64,000 nucleotides of DNA from NCBI GenBank assembly GCA_947629335.1, contig CANRDI010000002.1, forward strand, positions 62,001-126,000. The letters run 5' to 3'. The notes below the pieces were generated by a model, which worked only from the letters and a program-made list of their open reading frames with translations, was not told the DNA's origin and did no database searches. Below, piece by piece: positions 41,463 to 50,125 of this stretch (within the stretch, counting starts at the first letter, position 1; every line of letters starts with the position of its first letter). Made by a program: the position numbers and the translations under genes. The stretch comes from an uncultured Clostridia bacterium. GTDB lineage: Bacteria; Bacillota; Clostridia; Oscillospirales; Ruminococcaceae.

Positions 41463-42683
41463 ATGCCCGAAAAAGCGATCTTAATTTCCGTAGACACGGG
41501 AGAATACGACTGTGATGTGTCTTTGGACGAGCTTTCGGAGCTTGCGAAAACCGCGGGCGCAGAAGAAACCGCGCGCGTTATTCAAAAGCGTGAGGCTTAT
41601 GAAGCCGCGAGTGTCGTTGGAGAAGGAAAGCTCGCTGAAATTGCCGAGCTTTGCGAGAAATTCGGCGCAACGCTGTTGATCTTCGATTGTGAGCTTACCG
41701 CTTCGCAGATACGCAATATCGAGGACGCAACAAATGTCCGAGTTATCGACCGAACTATGCTTATTCTCGATATTTTCGCGGGGAGAGCCGTTTCCGCCGA
41801 GGGTAAATTACAGGTCGAACTTGCTCAGCTCAGATATCGTCTTCCGCGCCTTATGGGAATAGGCGCAAGCCTTTCGCGCCTCGGCGGAGGCATCGGCACG
41901 CGCGGTCCGGGTGAAACTCAGCTCGAAACCGACCGCCGTCATATCCGCAGGCGCATCGACAAGCTGTCTGAGGAGCTTCGAGATCTTGAAAAACGGCGCA
42001 GTTATGCGCGTACCCGCCGTAAAAAGGACAGCGTTCAAGTCGGAGCTATAGTCGGCTATACAAATGCGGGAAAATCCACGCTTTTAAATCAGCTTACGGG
42101 CGCGGGAGTTCTTGCTGAGGACAAGCTGTTTGCGACCCTTGACCCGACTGCGCGCTCGATAGAGCTTCCCGACGGGCGCAGTCTGCTTATAATTGACACG
42201 GTAGGGCTTATCCGCAGGCTTCCGCACCATTTGATAGAAGCGTTTAAATCCACTCTTGAAGAAGCCGCGAGCGCCGACATAATTCTTCACGTTTGCGACG
42301 CTTCCGACTCGGAGGCTGCCGAAAAAGCGGAAGTTACTCTGAAAACGCTTTCTGAGCTTGGCGCGGCGGAGATACCTGTTGTAACCGTCTTAAACAAATG
42401 CGATAAGATAAGCGAAAATCTGCCTGTTGACGATAAGACTGTAAAAATTTCCGCTCTTAAAAACGAGGGTATTCCCGAACTTTTACAGGCAATTTCCCAA
42501 AACCTTCCTCAGACCTCCCGCAGAATGAAGCTTCTTTTGCCGTATGATAAAGCGGGCTTGTCCGCACAAATAAGGCAGAACGGAAAGATCTTTTCCGAAG
42601 AGTATACCGAAAGCGGAATAGTTATTGACGCGCTGGTCGAGCCTGCTTTGATAAAGCGAATGAGCGAGTTTTCGGCTGACTGA
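41463..42683 (+). CDS. hflX: Ribosome-associated GTPase HflX
   Basis: A 406-residue GTPase that splits or rescues stalled ribosomes under stress. It has an N-terminal HflX domain (EGKLAEIAELCEKFGATLLI), a glycine-rich GIGTRGPGETQLETDRRHIR segment and a coiled linker. The G domain follows: G1 GYTNAGKSTLLN (about 199-210), G3 DTVGLIRRLP (about 245-254) and G4 LNKCDK (about 310-315). AAAGGAG precedes the ATG. Monocistronic; the convergent galactokinase gene lies downstream, and the 110-nt gap between them holds only weak hairpins. Confidence 0.95.
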   Translation: MPEKAILISVDTGEYDCDVSLDELSELAKTAGAEETARVIQKREAYEAASVVGEGKLAEIAELCEKFGATLLIFDCELTASQIRNIEDATNVRVIDRTMLILDIFAGRAVSAEGKLQVELAQLRYRLPRLMGIGASLSRLGGGIGTRGPGETQLETDRRHIRRRIDKLSEELRDLEKRRSYARTRRKKDSVQVGAIVGYTNAGKSTLLNQLTGAGVLAEDKLFATLDPTARSIELPDGRSLLIIDTVGLIRRLPHHLIEAFKSTLEEAASADIILHVCDASDSEAAEKAEVTLKTLSELGAAEIPVVTVLNKCDKISENLPVDDKTVKISALKNEGIPELLQAISQNLPQTSRRMKLLLPYDKAGLSAQIRQNGKIFSEEYTESGIVIDALVEPALIKRMSEFSAD

Positions 42684-42793
42684 AATTTTTTCAGCACGAC
42701 CGCGCGCGGAAAATTCCCCGTTTTATCTCGTAAAATACCCCAACATTTCCGAAAAATTCCGGCTAATTTCAAAAAACAGGCACGAACGGGCTG

Positions 42794-44056
42794 TCAAACA
42801 AGTTTGACGTCCTCAACCTCACATGTCCCGACCGACCGCACCGTCATAACATGACAAGCCCCTATGCCGAATATCTTTTCCATGTACATCTTAAACTGCG
42901 TAAGCTCGTCGAGCGGTACTATTGCCTGAATAGTTCCCTCAAAACCTCCGCCGTGAACTCTACAGGCTCCGCGCCTGTGAAGCGCTATTTCCGCCGTATG
43001 CAGCGCCACAGAGAGCGACTGATGAAAAATATCGTCAGGCGAATAGACGTTCTGAAGATATTTAAACGAGGAGTTCCCGCTCTCGCGGACAGATGACAGA
43101 AAATCCTCAAATCTGTTGTTTAAAAGTGCGTGAGCTACTTTTTCCACTCTGTCGTTCTCGCGGAAAAAATGTATAGCTCTTAAAACTGCTCTGTCGCCGA
43201 AATTTTTGCGCAGATCGCCGATGTTCAGCATTATATCGTCAAGCGACAGCGACCGCAAATTTTCGCAGTCGAAATATGACGCTATAGCGCGCATTTCGCC
43301 GCTGACTTGTCTATATAGCTTTTCAAGGTCAAGTTTCGGCGTTTTATCCACTTCTATAATGCACAGCGCGTGTTCAAATTTGTCAAAATCGCAGCGTATT
43401 TCCTCAACGATAGGCGTGTCGCCGTCTTTGAAGTCAATCGACGTAAATCCGCCCGAAGCGCATGAAACCGCTCTTGTAAGCCCGCATGGTCTTTGAAAAT
43501 AATTTTCCTCGGCAAACTTTGACGCTGCCGCAAGCGTCACGGGTCTTAACTGTCCGTCGTTATACAGGTTTGAGAGGATAATTCCCGTAAGCACTCCGAA
43601 CGCTGCCGCGCTTCCGAGTCCCGAACCTCTGAAAAGGGTAGAAGCCGTATATGCGCGAAAACCGCCTATGTTGTGACCGTTGTTTTTAAATTCTTTCAGT
43701 ACGCCCCGTATTATCCCCGAAGAATTGTTTTTATCACTTTCTCGGACATCAAGGTCGTTTATGTCGATCTTATCCTCAGGCAGACCCTCTGATTTTATCG
43801 TAACAAAACCGTCGTCAGTCTGTTCGGCTGCGGCGATTATATCTAAATCAACGCCCGCCGCAAAAACCTTTCCGCAGTTCTGCTCGGTATGATTTCCACA
43901 GATCTCTGTTGTTCCGGGAGTAGAAAAAAACCTAAGTTTTTTATGTTCTCCGAAATATCCCGAAAATCCCTCTTCAAGCGCCTCATAGCGCTTTTTCTGC
44001 TTTTCGAGGCTGTGGGCGGAATATATCTCCTCTGTTTTCTTTATGATAGGACGCAT
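42794..44056 (-). CDS. galK: Galactokinase family GHMP kinase
   Basis: A 420-residue GHMP kinase. Motif 1 is the clostridial variant FSTPGTTEICGNHTEQNCGK (about 43-62) instead of PGRVNLIGEHTDY. Motif 2 is FRGSGLGSAAAFG (about 143-155) and motif 3 is CRVHGGGFEGTIQA (about 373-386). Known homologues phosphorylate galactose at C1 (Leloir pathway), but the altered motif 1 leaves another sugar possible. It has its own promoter, and AAAGGAG precedes the ATG. No galT, galE or galactose transporter is adjacent. Confidence 0.85.
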   Translation of the reverse strand: MRPIIKKTEEIYSAHSLEKQKKRYEALEEGFSGYFGEHKKLRFFSTPGTTEICGNHTEQNCGKVFAAGVDLDIIAAAEQTDDGFVTIKSEGLPEDKIDINDLDVRESDKNNSSGIIRGVLKEFKNNGHNIGGFRAYTASTLFRGSGLGSAAAFGVLTGIILSNLYNDGQLRPVTLAAASKFAEENYFQRPCGLTRAVSCASGGFTSIDFKDGDTPIVEEIRCDFDKFEHALCIIEVDKTPKLDLEKLYRQVSGEMRAIASYFDCENLRSLSLDDIMLNIGDLRKNFGDRAVLRAIHFFRENDRVEKVAHALLNNRFEDFLSSVRESGNSSFKYLQNVYSPDDIFHQSLSVALHTAEIALHRRGACRVHGGGFEGTIQAIVPLDELTQFKMYMEKIFGIGACHVMTVRSVGTCEVEDVKLV

Positions 44057-44091
44057 AGCTGTAAACTCCTTTTGTCTGCTGTTTTAATTAT

Positions 44092-44121
44092 ATTATATCA
44101 TTCCGTGCTGTCGGATAACAA
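44092..44121 (-). promoter_or_regulatory. Promoter of the galactokinase gene
   Basis: On the minus strand TTGTTA (44121-44116), 18-nt spacer, extended -10 TGA-TATAAT (44097-44092). Confidence 0.75.
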
Positions 44122-44160
44122 TTTATAGAGGAGATAGTCGGTTGTATTATCCGCTTTTGT

Positions 44161-45315
44161 TCAGTAAAACATATGCTTTTCTTTTTCCCTGTGCGCCGAA
44201 ACGCTCATTACAAGCCCCATACACGCATTTACCATAATAACAGACGTACCGCCTCTGCTGATAAACGGCAGGGGAATACCGATAACCGGGATAACACATA
44301 ATACCACGCCGATATTTACCACACAGTGGAAAAATATCATTGCAAAAATGCCTATGCACATAAGTTTTCCGAGATTTGTCTGCGCTCCCGAAGCATTTGA
44401 AAGAAGTTTCAAGCACAAAAGCGCCAGCATTATCACTAACGCCATACATCCTATAAATCCGAGCGTCATTCCGATATAAGCAAAAATAAAATCGTTTGAA
44501 AGCTCAGAAGTATAGTGATAATATTCCTGATCGAAACCAAGACCCGAAAGCTGTCCCGAACCTAAAACTATCGTGCCGTTGTATTGCTGATAGAACTTGT
44601 CGAGTTTTTCCGCTTCCTGCATATCCTTGTCGAAAAGTATAAGAAAGCGCGTTTTGTGGTGGTCCTCCATAAGAAAATTCCATGCGAACACGACCACAAG
44701 CGGTATGCTTACTACCCCCGCGGCAAGATACTTCCACGAAATGCCCGACATAAACAGCATACAAATAAATATAAACAAAAATACAAGCGCCGAACCCGCG
44801 TCTTTCTGCAAAAGTATAAGCGCTGTAGGCGCAAGTCCGTGTATGCAGACCAAAATCAGGTGTTTTGGTGAATTTATATTTTCGCCGACCTTTGAAATAT
44901 GCGTCGCCAAGGTGATTATAAACACAAATTTCAGTATCTCCGACGGCTGTATTGTGATAAACCCGAAATCAAGCCATGCAACATCATCATCGCGCTGTAT
45001 CCCAAGCGGCGTGAACAGCAGGAGCTGTAAAATAAGGCTTATCGGCGCGAGTATAAACCAAATTTTTGAAAAAAACCTATAGTCAATAAGGCTTATAACA
45101 AAACCCGCCACAATCCCGATAACAGCCGCCGCGACCTGCGTCGTGAAATAGCTTTCCTTGATAAACGGCTTAAAAACGCCGTCGCTTATATACCCCGTCT
45201 GCGTCATTGAATACATTATAAACAAATCGAACGCAGTAAGCGCAAGGCATATAATCGGCAGAATTTTGTCAACGTGTTTGAGATAGTCAAGTATATAATT
45301 TAAAACAGTTTTCAT
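44161..45315 (-). CDS. SEDS family peptidoglycan polymerase (RodA/FtsW)
   Basis: A 384-residue membrane protein with about 10 TM helices. SEDS signatures: WLDFGFITIQPSEILKF (about 112-128), LLQKDAGSALVF, SGQLSGLGF and IPLPFISRGGTS (about 346-357). SEDS proteins polymerise lipid II together with a class B penicillin-binding protein. It is RodA-like in general pattern, but no PBP gene is adjacent, so I do not give a symbol. No good ribosome site precedes the ATG at 45315, and the upstream gap is AT-rich with long A/T runs. Confidence 0.88.
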   Translation of the reverse strand: MKTVLNYILDYLKHVDKILPIICLALTAFDLFIMYSMTQTGYISDGVFKPFIKESYFTTQVAAAVIGIVAGFVISLIDYRFFSKIWFILAPISLILQLLLFTPLGIQRDDDVAWLDFGFITIQPSEILKFVFIITLATHISKVGENINSPKHLILVCIHGLAPTALILLQKDAGSALVFLFIFICMLFMSGISWKYLAAGVVSIPLVVVFAWNFLMEDHHKTRFLILFDKDMQEAEKLDKFYQQYNGTIVLGSGQLSGLGFDQEYYHYTSELSNDFIFAYIGMTLGFIGCMALVIMLALLCLKLLSNASGAQTNLGKLMCIGIFAMIFFHCVVNIGVVLCVIPVIGIPLPFISRGGTSVIMVNACMGLVMSVSAHREKEKHMFY

Positions 45316-45447
45316 TTTGCTCCAAAAAATACAAAAAAATTCCTATACACCATATATTATATACTTTTTTTCACCTGTTTTCAATAGCAATATTAAATAA
45401 ATTTATTATTTTATAAAACAAAAAAAATAGGATAAATAACAGGGTCT

Positions 45448-45513
45448 CAAGCTGTCGATAAAGCCACATCTGCGTCGTCAGCGTAATTGCGGCAGAAAAC
45501 AGAGTTCAGACTG
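45448..45513 (+). repeat. Dispersed repeat family A
   Basis: CAAGCTGTCGATAAAGCCAC and the following ATCTGCGTCGTCAGCG match the left half of the copy at 13642-13770 nearly base for base, and the element ends in CAGACTG like the others. It lies between the acpP terminator and the RodA/FtsW gene. Upstream of it, 45316-45447 is AT-rich with long A/T runs and nothing else I can identify. Confidence 0.65.
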
Positions 45514-45535
45514 CAATTTATAAACTTAAAAAGAC

Positions 45536-45563
45536 AAAGCGCCCCGCCTTTGCGGAACGCTTT
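45536..45563 (-). terminator. Terminator of acpP
   Basis: On the minus strand AAAGCG-tt-CCGC-aaag-GCGG-gg-CGCTTT, then GTCTTTTTAAG. Confidence 0.78.
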
Positions 45564-45590
45564 AATCAGCTTGTTTCAGTTAAGCCGAAA

Positions 45591-45824
45591 TTACTGCTTA
45601 TCCTCAACATACTTTACAATATCGCCGACAGTCTTGATGTTTTCAACCTCGTCTTCGGGAATTTCAACCGAAAATTCGTCCTCGATCGCCATTACAAGGT
45701 CAACTACGTCGAGCGAATCAGCTCCGAGGTCGTCGGTAATTACCGATCTTTCAGTAATGCTGTCCTTATCGGCAATATCGAGCTGATCTGCAATAATGTC
45801 TTTAATTTTCTCAAAAGTTTCCAT
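45591..45824 (-). CDS. acpP: Acyl carrier protein
   Basis: A 77-residue acidic four-helix carrier of growing fatty acyl chains. The phosphopantetheine Ser is in LGADSLDVVDLVM (Ser about 37). GGAGG precedes the ATG. It lies just downstream of the minus-strand fatty acid operon but has its own promoter and terminator, so its abundant expression is independent. Confidence 0.96.
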   Translation of the reverse strand: METFEKIKDIIADQLDIADKDSITERSVITDDLGADSLDVVDLVMAIEDEFSVEIPEDEVENIKTVGDIVKYVEDKQ

Positions 45825-45877
45825 TGATTAAACCTCCAAAATATTTTACCAAAAAATTCTTGGCATTATCAAGTTAT

Positions 45878-45906
45878 ATTATAAATCATCTTTGCAAAAT
45901 AATCAA
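45878..45906 (-). promoter_or_regulatory. Promoter of acpP
   Basis: On the minus strand TTGATT (45906-45901), 17-nt spacer, TATAAT (45883-45878), in the gap after accA. Confidence 0.8.
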
Positions 45907-45945
45907 GAGCAAATCGCTAATTTTTGTTAGTAATTTTTACTGAAA

Positions 45946-46749
45946 TTATTCGGTAAACATACCAATTTTTCTAAATTTATTATAACGATTTTCCATGAGC
46001 TGTTCCATTGGTACGGTTTTAAGCCTTGAAACTGCGTCAACCAGATACTCGTAGATACTGTCGGCGGCTTGTTCGGGATTAGTTTGTGCTCCGCCGTCCG
46101 GCTCGTTTATTATTTTGTCACATACTCCGAAGCGCATAAGATCTTCTGCGGTTATTTTAAGCAGCTCGGCTGCTTCTTTTTCCTTTGTGCCGTCCTTCCA
46201 GAGAATGGACGCCGCGCCGCGCGGGGAAATCACCGAATACGTCGCGTTTGAGAGCATCGCCAGTTCGTCGCATACTGCGAGCGCGAGCGCTCCGCCGCTG
46301 CCTCCCTCGCCAAGCACCACCGAAACGACAGGTGTTTTAAGCGTCATAAATTCGGCAAGATTTTTTGCGATAGCTTCTCCCTGACCGCGCTTTTCAGCCT
46401 CTATCCCGCAGTATGCTCCGGGCGTATCCACAAGGCATATAACGGGTCTGTGGAACTTTTCAGCCTGTTTTGCGAGCCTTAGCGCTTTACGATAGCCTTC
46501 GGGGTGGGGCATAGAGAAATTTGTGCGGCGGTTTTCGTCGAGCGTTTTTCCCTTTACCTGCGCTATAACGGTAACGGGAACATCGCTGAGAAATCCTATT
46601 CCTCCTATAATTGCCGCGTCGTCGCCGAAGAGCCTGTCGCCGTGAAATTCCATAAACCGCGTAAAAATAGCGGGAATATAGTCGTTTACGGTGGGACGGT
46701 TCTTATTATGAACTATCTCCATTCTCTCCCAAGCGGATAAATTATTCAT
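45946..46749 (-). CDS. accA: Acetyl-CoA carboxylase carboxyltransferase subunit alpha
   Basis: A 267-residue alpha subunit; with AccD it moves CO2 from biotin to acetyl-CoA to give malonyl-CoA. Signatures: MEFHGDRLFGDDAAIIGGIG, MPHPEGYRKALRLAKQAEKF, VDTPGAYCGIEAEKRGQGEA and LGEGGSGGALALAVCDELAM. It is shorter at the N-terminus than E. coli AccA, as in many Firmicutes. ATG 46749 has AAGGAG upstream; a 14-codon in-frame extension to 46791 has only a poor ribosome site. Last gene of the fatty acid operon. Confidence 0.95.
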   Translation of the reverse strand: MNNLSAWERMEIVHNKNRPTVNDYIPAIFTRFMEFHGDRLFGDDAAIIGGIGFLSDVPVTVIAQVKGKTLDENRRTNFSMPHPEGYRKALRLAKQAEKFHRPVICLVDTPGAYCGIEAEKRGQGEAIAKNLAEFMTLKTPVVSVVLGEGGSGGALALAVCDELAMLSNATYSVISPRGAASILWKDGTKEKEAAELLKITAEDLMRFGVCDKIINEPDGGAQTNPEQAADSIYEYLVDAVSRLKTVPMEQLMENRYNKFRKIGMFTE

Positions 46750-46809
46750 AATTTTCTCCTTTTTGAGCCGTTTATTCGTTTTGCCGGACATAAAGCTCTT
46801 TGAATGTTG

Positions 46810-46893
46810 TCAGGACTTTTTGTTTTCTTTAAACATTTTGTACAACAGCTCGGTTATATGTTTCTGACTGTCGGAAAGATCCGTAAAGTTCAT
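46810..46893 (-). CDS. 27-residue peptide between accD and accA
   Basis: A very short frame starting MNFTDLSDSQKHITELLYK. Its ATG overlaps the accD stop (ATGA), and AGGAGG plus AAAAGG lie just upstream, so ribosomes finishing accD could translate it. It reads as one amphipathic helix ending in KENKKS. It could be a real small subunit or helper of acetyl-CoA carboxylase, or a coupling peptide that carries ribosomes towards accA 60 nt further on. I know no named family. Confidence 0.5.
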   Translation of the reverse strand: MNFTDLSDSQKHITELLYKMFKENKKS

Positions 46894-47780
46894 TTTCCTT
46901 TTTCCTCCTTTGGAAAGCCATGGAGTTTAAGAATGTTTGAAAGTCTTTTTCTCATCATTCCGCGCTCTACTATCATATCCACAAATCCGCATTCCTGCTG
47001 AAATTCGGCAGACTGAAAATCGTCGGGGAGACGCTGCCTTATGGTGTCTTGTATAACGCGCCTGCCAGCAAAGCCGATAAGAACTTTCGGCTCGGCTATC
47101 GTAATGTCGCCGAGGCTTGCGAAAGAAGCGGTAACGCCGCCCGTCGTCGGGTCGGTCATTACGGCGATATACAAGCCTCCCGCGTCGCTGTGGAGTTTTA
47201 CCGCGCCGCTTGTTTTCGCCATTTGCATAAGCGACACGATCCCTTCCTGCATACGCGCTCCGCCAGACGCTGTAAACATAATAACAGGCAGTTTCTTTTT
47301 AGTTGCATATTCAAATGCCCTTGTAATCTTTTCGCCGACGACGCTTCCCATACTTGCCATCATAAAATGGCTGTCCATTATGCCTATGACGCAGCGATAT
47401 CCGCGTATCGTACATTCTCCCGTGACAATAGCCTCATTTGTTTCACATTCGTCTATGCACTTGCGAACTTTTTCTTCATATCTCGGAAAACAAATAGGGT
47501 TTAACGAACGCAAATTCTCGTCAAGCGGGATAAAACTTCCCTCGTCTGCGGTCATTTCGAGCCTCTCCTGCCATGTCAGTCTTGCGTGATAGTTACACTT
47601 CGGGCAGACTTTTTTGTTGTTGACAAACTCGTCGTTGTAGAAAACTCCCGAACAGCGCGGGCATTTGAAAAGCAAATCCTGCGGTATTTCAACGTCTGTC
47701 TTTTCCTTTTTTTCGGAAGAGCCGTGACTGTCGTCCGTAAAACGTGCTTTTACTACCTTGAACAGTTCTTCGATGTCCAT
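46890..47780 (-). CDS. accD: Acetyl-CoA carboxylase carboxyltransferase subunit beta
   Basis: A 296-residue zinc-ribbon subunit. The ribbon is CPRCSGVFYNDEF .. CPKCNYHAR (Cys at about 40, 43, 59 and 62). MTADEGSFIPLDENL, MDSHFMMASMGSVVGEKITR, FTASGGARMQEGIVSLMQMA and DPTTGGVTASFASLGD follow. ATG 47780 is chosen because AAGGAG lies 8 nt upstream; the GTG at 47789 falls inside that ribosome site. It starts 5 nt after the accC stop. Confidence 0.95.
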   Translation of the reverse strand: MDIEELFKVVKARFTDDSHGSSEKKEKTDVEIPQDLLFKCPRCSGVFYNDEFVNNKKVCPKCNYHARLTWQERLEMTADEGSFIPLDENLRSLNPICFPRYEEKVRKCIDECETNEAIVTGECTIRGYRCVIGIMDSHFMMASMGSVVGEKITRAFEYATKKKLPVIMFTASGGARMQEGIVSLMQMAKTSGAVKLHSDAGGLYIAVMTDPTTGGVTASFASLGDITIAEPKVLIGFAGRRVIQDTIRQRLPDDFQSAEFQQECGFVDMIVERGMMRKRLSNILKLHGFPKEEKGK

Positions 47781-47785
47781 TCGGC

Positions 47786-49135
47786 TCACTCCTTCATAAT
47801 GTCAACGCGGTTCAAAAATCCGTTGTCAAAATCCCCGCGCACGAAATTTTCGTTTTTCAGCAGTGCAAGCTGAAAATCAATATTTGTTTCTATACCGTCA
47901 ATAACAAATTCCGCGAGCGCAACTCTTGCTTTCATTATAGCTTCTTCGCGGTCTGTTCCCTTGACGATAAGTTTTGCAATCATACTGTCATAAAACGGCG
48001 GTATTTCATACCCCGCATAAACCGCGCTGTCAATTCTCACGTTAAAGCCGCCCGGAGCGTGTATTGACTTTACAAGTCCGGGGCAGGGCTGGAAGTTTCT
48101 GCGCGGATTTTCCGCGTTTACGCGGCACTCTATCGCGTGTCCGCTTAATTTAACATCATCTTGTGAAAACCACAGCTTTTCGCCCGCCGCAATGCGTATC
48201 TGCGCTTTTACAAGGTCAATTCCCGTTACAAATTCGGTCACGGGATGTTCTACCTGTATACGCGTGTTCATTTCCATAAAGTAGAAGTTTTTGTCCTTGT
48301 CAACAAGAAACTCTATTGTTCCCGCGTTTCTGTAACCGCTGACTTTTGCCGCGCTTACTGCCGCTTCTCCCATTCTGCGGCGCAGGTCGTCGGTCATAAT
48401 CGGACTGGGGCTTTCTTCGAGGACTTTCTGGTTGCGCCGTTGAAGTGAACAGTCTCGCTCGCCCAAATGAACGACGTTTCCGAAATTGTCCGCAAGAAGC
48501 TGTATCTCGATATGTCTCGGATTTACGACAAATTTCTCGATGTATAGTCCCCCGTTTCCGAAACATGCCTCCGCCTCGGCGCTTGCGGAAAGAAAGTTGC
48601 TTTCGAGAGCTTTTTTGTTTTCGACCAAACGGATGCCTCTGCCGCCGCCGCCCGCCGTGGCTTTTACCATTACGGGATAGCCGATTTTATCGCAGACTTC
48701 GTATGCCTCTTCGAGCGATTTTACTATGCCGTCCGAGCCGGGAATTACGGGAACGCCCGCCTTTATCATCGTCTGCCGCGCGTTTGCCTTATCGCCCATT
48801 TCGTCCATGACCTGCGGAGGAGGACCGATAAACGTTATCCCGCATTTCTCACAAAGCCGCGCAAAATCGGCGTTTTCGGACAAAAATCCGAATCCGGGGT
48901 GGATAGCGTTTGCGCCTGTCGCCTCACAGGCGGCGATAATTGCCTTTGTGTTGAGGTAGCTGTCCTTTGACGGCGCAGGACCTATACACACGGCTTCGTC
49001 CGCAATTTGTGCATGGAGCGCGAATTTATCTGCGGTCGAATAGACCGCCACGGTTTTTATTCCAAGCTCACGGCAGGCGCGCATAATTCTTATGGCGATC
49101 TCTCCGCGGTTGGCGATAAGTATCTTGTTAAACAT
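47786..49135 (-). CDS. accC: Acetyl-CoA carboxylase biotin carboxylase subunit
   Basis: A 449-residue ATP-grasp enzyme that carboxylates biotin on AccB using ATP and bicarbonate. Signatures: [20 protein letters not shown] at the N-terminus, [15 protein letters not shown] (about 81-95), [13 protein letters not shown] (ATP loop, about 160-172), [36 protein letters not shown] (about 283-298). The frame is open further upstream but that part lies in fabZ; ATG 49135 matches the family start. Its ribosome site is weak (GGAG, 13 nt away). Confidence 0.96.
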   Translation of the reverse strand: MFNKILIANRGEIAIRIMRACRELGIKTVAVYSTADKFALHAQIADEAVCIGPAPSKDSYLNTKAIIAACEATGANAIHPGFGFLSENADFARLCEKCGITFIGPPPQVMDEMGDKANARQTMIKAGVPVIPGSDGIVKSLEEAYEVCDKIGYPVMVKATAGGGGRGIRLVENKKALESNFLSASAEAEACFGNGGLYIEKFVVNPRHIEIQLLADNFGNVVHLGERDCSLQRRNQKVLEESPSPIMTDDLRRRMGEAAVSAAKVSGYRNAGTIEFLVDKDKNFYFMEMNTRIQVEHPVTEFVTGIDLVKAQIRIAAGEKLWFSQDDVKLSGHAIECRVNAENPRRNFQPCPGLVKSIHAPGGFNVRIDSAVYAGYEIPPFYDSMIAKLIVKGTDREEAIMKARVALAEFVIDGIETNIDFQLALLKNENFVRGDFDNGFLNRVDIMKE

Positions 49136-49160
49136 CAAAACTTTACAACTCCGCTTGTAA

Positions 49161-49601
49161 TTACTTTGTTTCGGGATCTGAAACAGCGAAAGAAATTTCC
49201 GCCGTAACGACCTTTTTGCCGTTGACTTTTGCCACGGCTTTTCCAAACCCTATCGGACCTTTCTTTTCGGTCATTTCCACCGACAGCTCAAGCGTATCTC
49301 CCGGAAGCACCTGTCCGCGGAAACGCGCCTTATCTATGCCCGCGAAAAACGCAATTTTTCCCTTGTTTTCGGGCAGCGCCAGCGCGCAAACTGCTCCCGC
49401 CTGTGCAAGCATTTCTATCATCAATATTCCCGGAGTTACGGGCTGTCCGGGGAAATGTCCCTTAAACCAGTATTCGTCGGGCTTTAAATATTTTTTTGCC
49501 GTTACCCTCACGCCGGGTTCAAGCTCCGTTACTTCGTCAATAAGCAAAAACGGGTCGCGGTGGGGGATAATTTCTTTTATCTGCTCTAAATTCAGCGTCA
49601 T
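49161..49601 (-). CDS. fabZ: 3-hydroxyacyl-ACP dehydratase
   Basis: A 146-residue hot-dog-fold enzyme removing water from 3-hydroxyacyl-ACP. Signatures: [20 protein letters not shown] (5-24) and the catalytic His/Glu region [20 protein letters not shown] (about 45-64). ATG 49601 has GAAGGTG upstream; the longer frame to 49628 overlaps accB. Position between accB and accC is the usual Firmicute order. Confidence 0.95.
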   Translation of the reverse strand: MTLNLEQIKEIIPHRDPFLLIDEVTELEPGVRVTAKKYLKPDEYWFKGHFPGQPVTPGILMIEMLAQAGAVCALALPENKGKIAFFAGIDKARFRGQVLPGDTLELSVEMTEKKGPIGFGKAVAKVNGKKVVTAEISFAVSDPETK

Positions 49602-49620
49602 AACTTCACCTTCACAAAGT

Positions 49621-50106
49621 TTATTCAATTCTCATTATCTTCTGGTCGAACTCTACAGTATCGCCGTCGTTTACATAAATTTCCGCAACTCTTCCCGAAA
49701 ATTCGCTTGTGACCTCGTTCATAAGTTTCATACTTTCAATTATGCAAACCACGTCGCCCTCTTTTATCGTATCGCCAACTCTTACAAACGGCGGTTTTTC
49801 GGGAGCGGGAGAGGTATAGAACGTTCCGATTATCTTAGATTTTATAAACTTTCCCGAAACATTCTCCTGTACATCAGCCGTCGGCGCGCTCTGGGCGGGC
49901 TGCGGCTGTGCGGCGGACGCAGCCTGAGCCATTATCGGCATAGCAGGAGGAAACGGCGGCTTTCCTTTTCCCTCGATAACTATATCTATATCCTCTGTGC
50001 TTATTTTTATCTTTGAAAGCTCATTTTCCTTTACTATCTTTGCGAGAGCCTCGATACATTCAACAGTATCCTGAATGGGGGTCTGTTCTTTATCCTTGAT
50101 ATTCAT
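49621..50106 (-). CDS. accB: Biotin carboxyl carrier protein of acetyl-CoA carboxylase
   Basis: A 161-residue carrier. An N-terminal helical part is followed by a Pro/Ala/Gln linker (about 50-80) and a C-terminal biotinyl domain with the signature IIESMKLMNEV (about 124-134, biotin on the Lys) and the thumb loop FYTSPAPEKPPFV. AAGGAGA precedes the ATG, 19 nt after fabF. Confidence 0.95.
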   Translation of the reverse strand: MNIKDKEQTPIQDTVECIEALAKIVKENELSKIKISTEDIDIVIEGKGKPPFPPAMPIMAQAASAAQPQPAQSAPTADVQENVSGKFIKSKIIGTFYTSPAPEKPPFVRVGDTIKEGDVVCIIESMKLMNEVTSEFSGRVAEIYVNDGDTVEFDQKIMRIE

Positions 50107-50125
50107 ATCTGTTCTCCTTTTTGTT

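Noticed and set aside
46750-46791. Longer accA start giving MSGKTNKRLKKEKI before MNN
   Set aside because: Its ribosome site is poor, while AAGGAG lies right before ATG 46749.
47781-47789. GTG start for accD
   Set aside because: The GTG lies inside the AAGGAG that serves ATG 47780.
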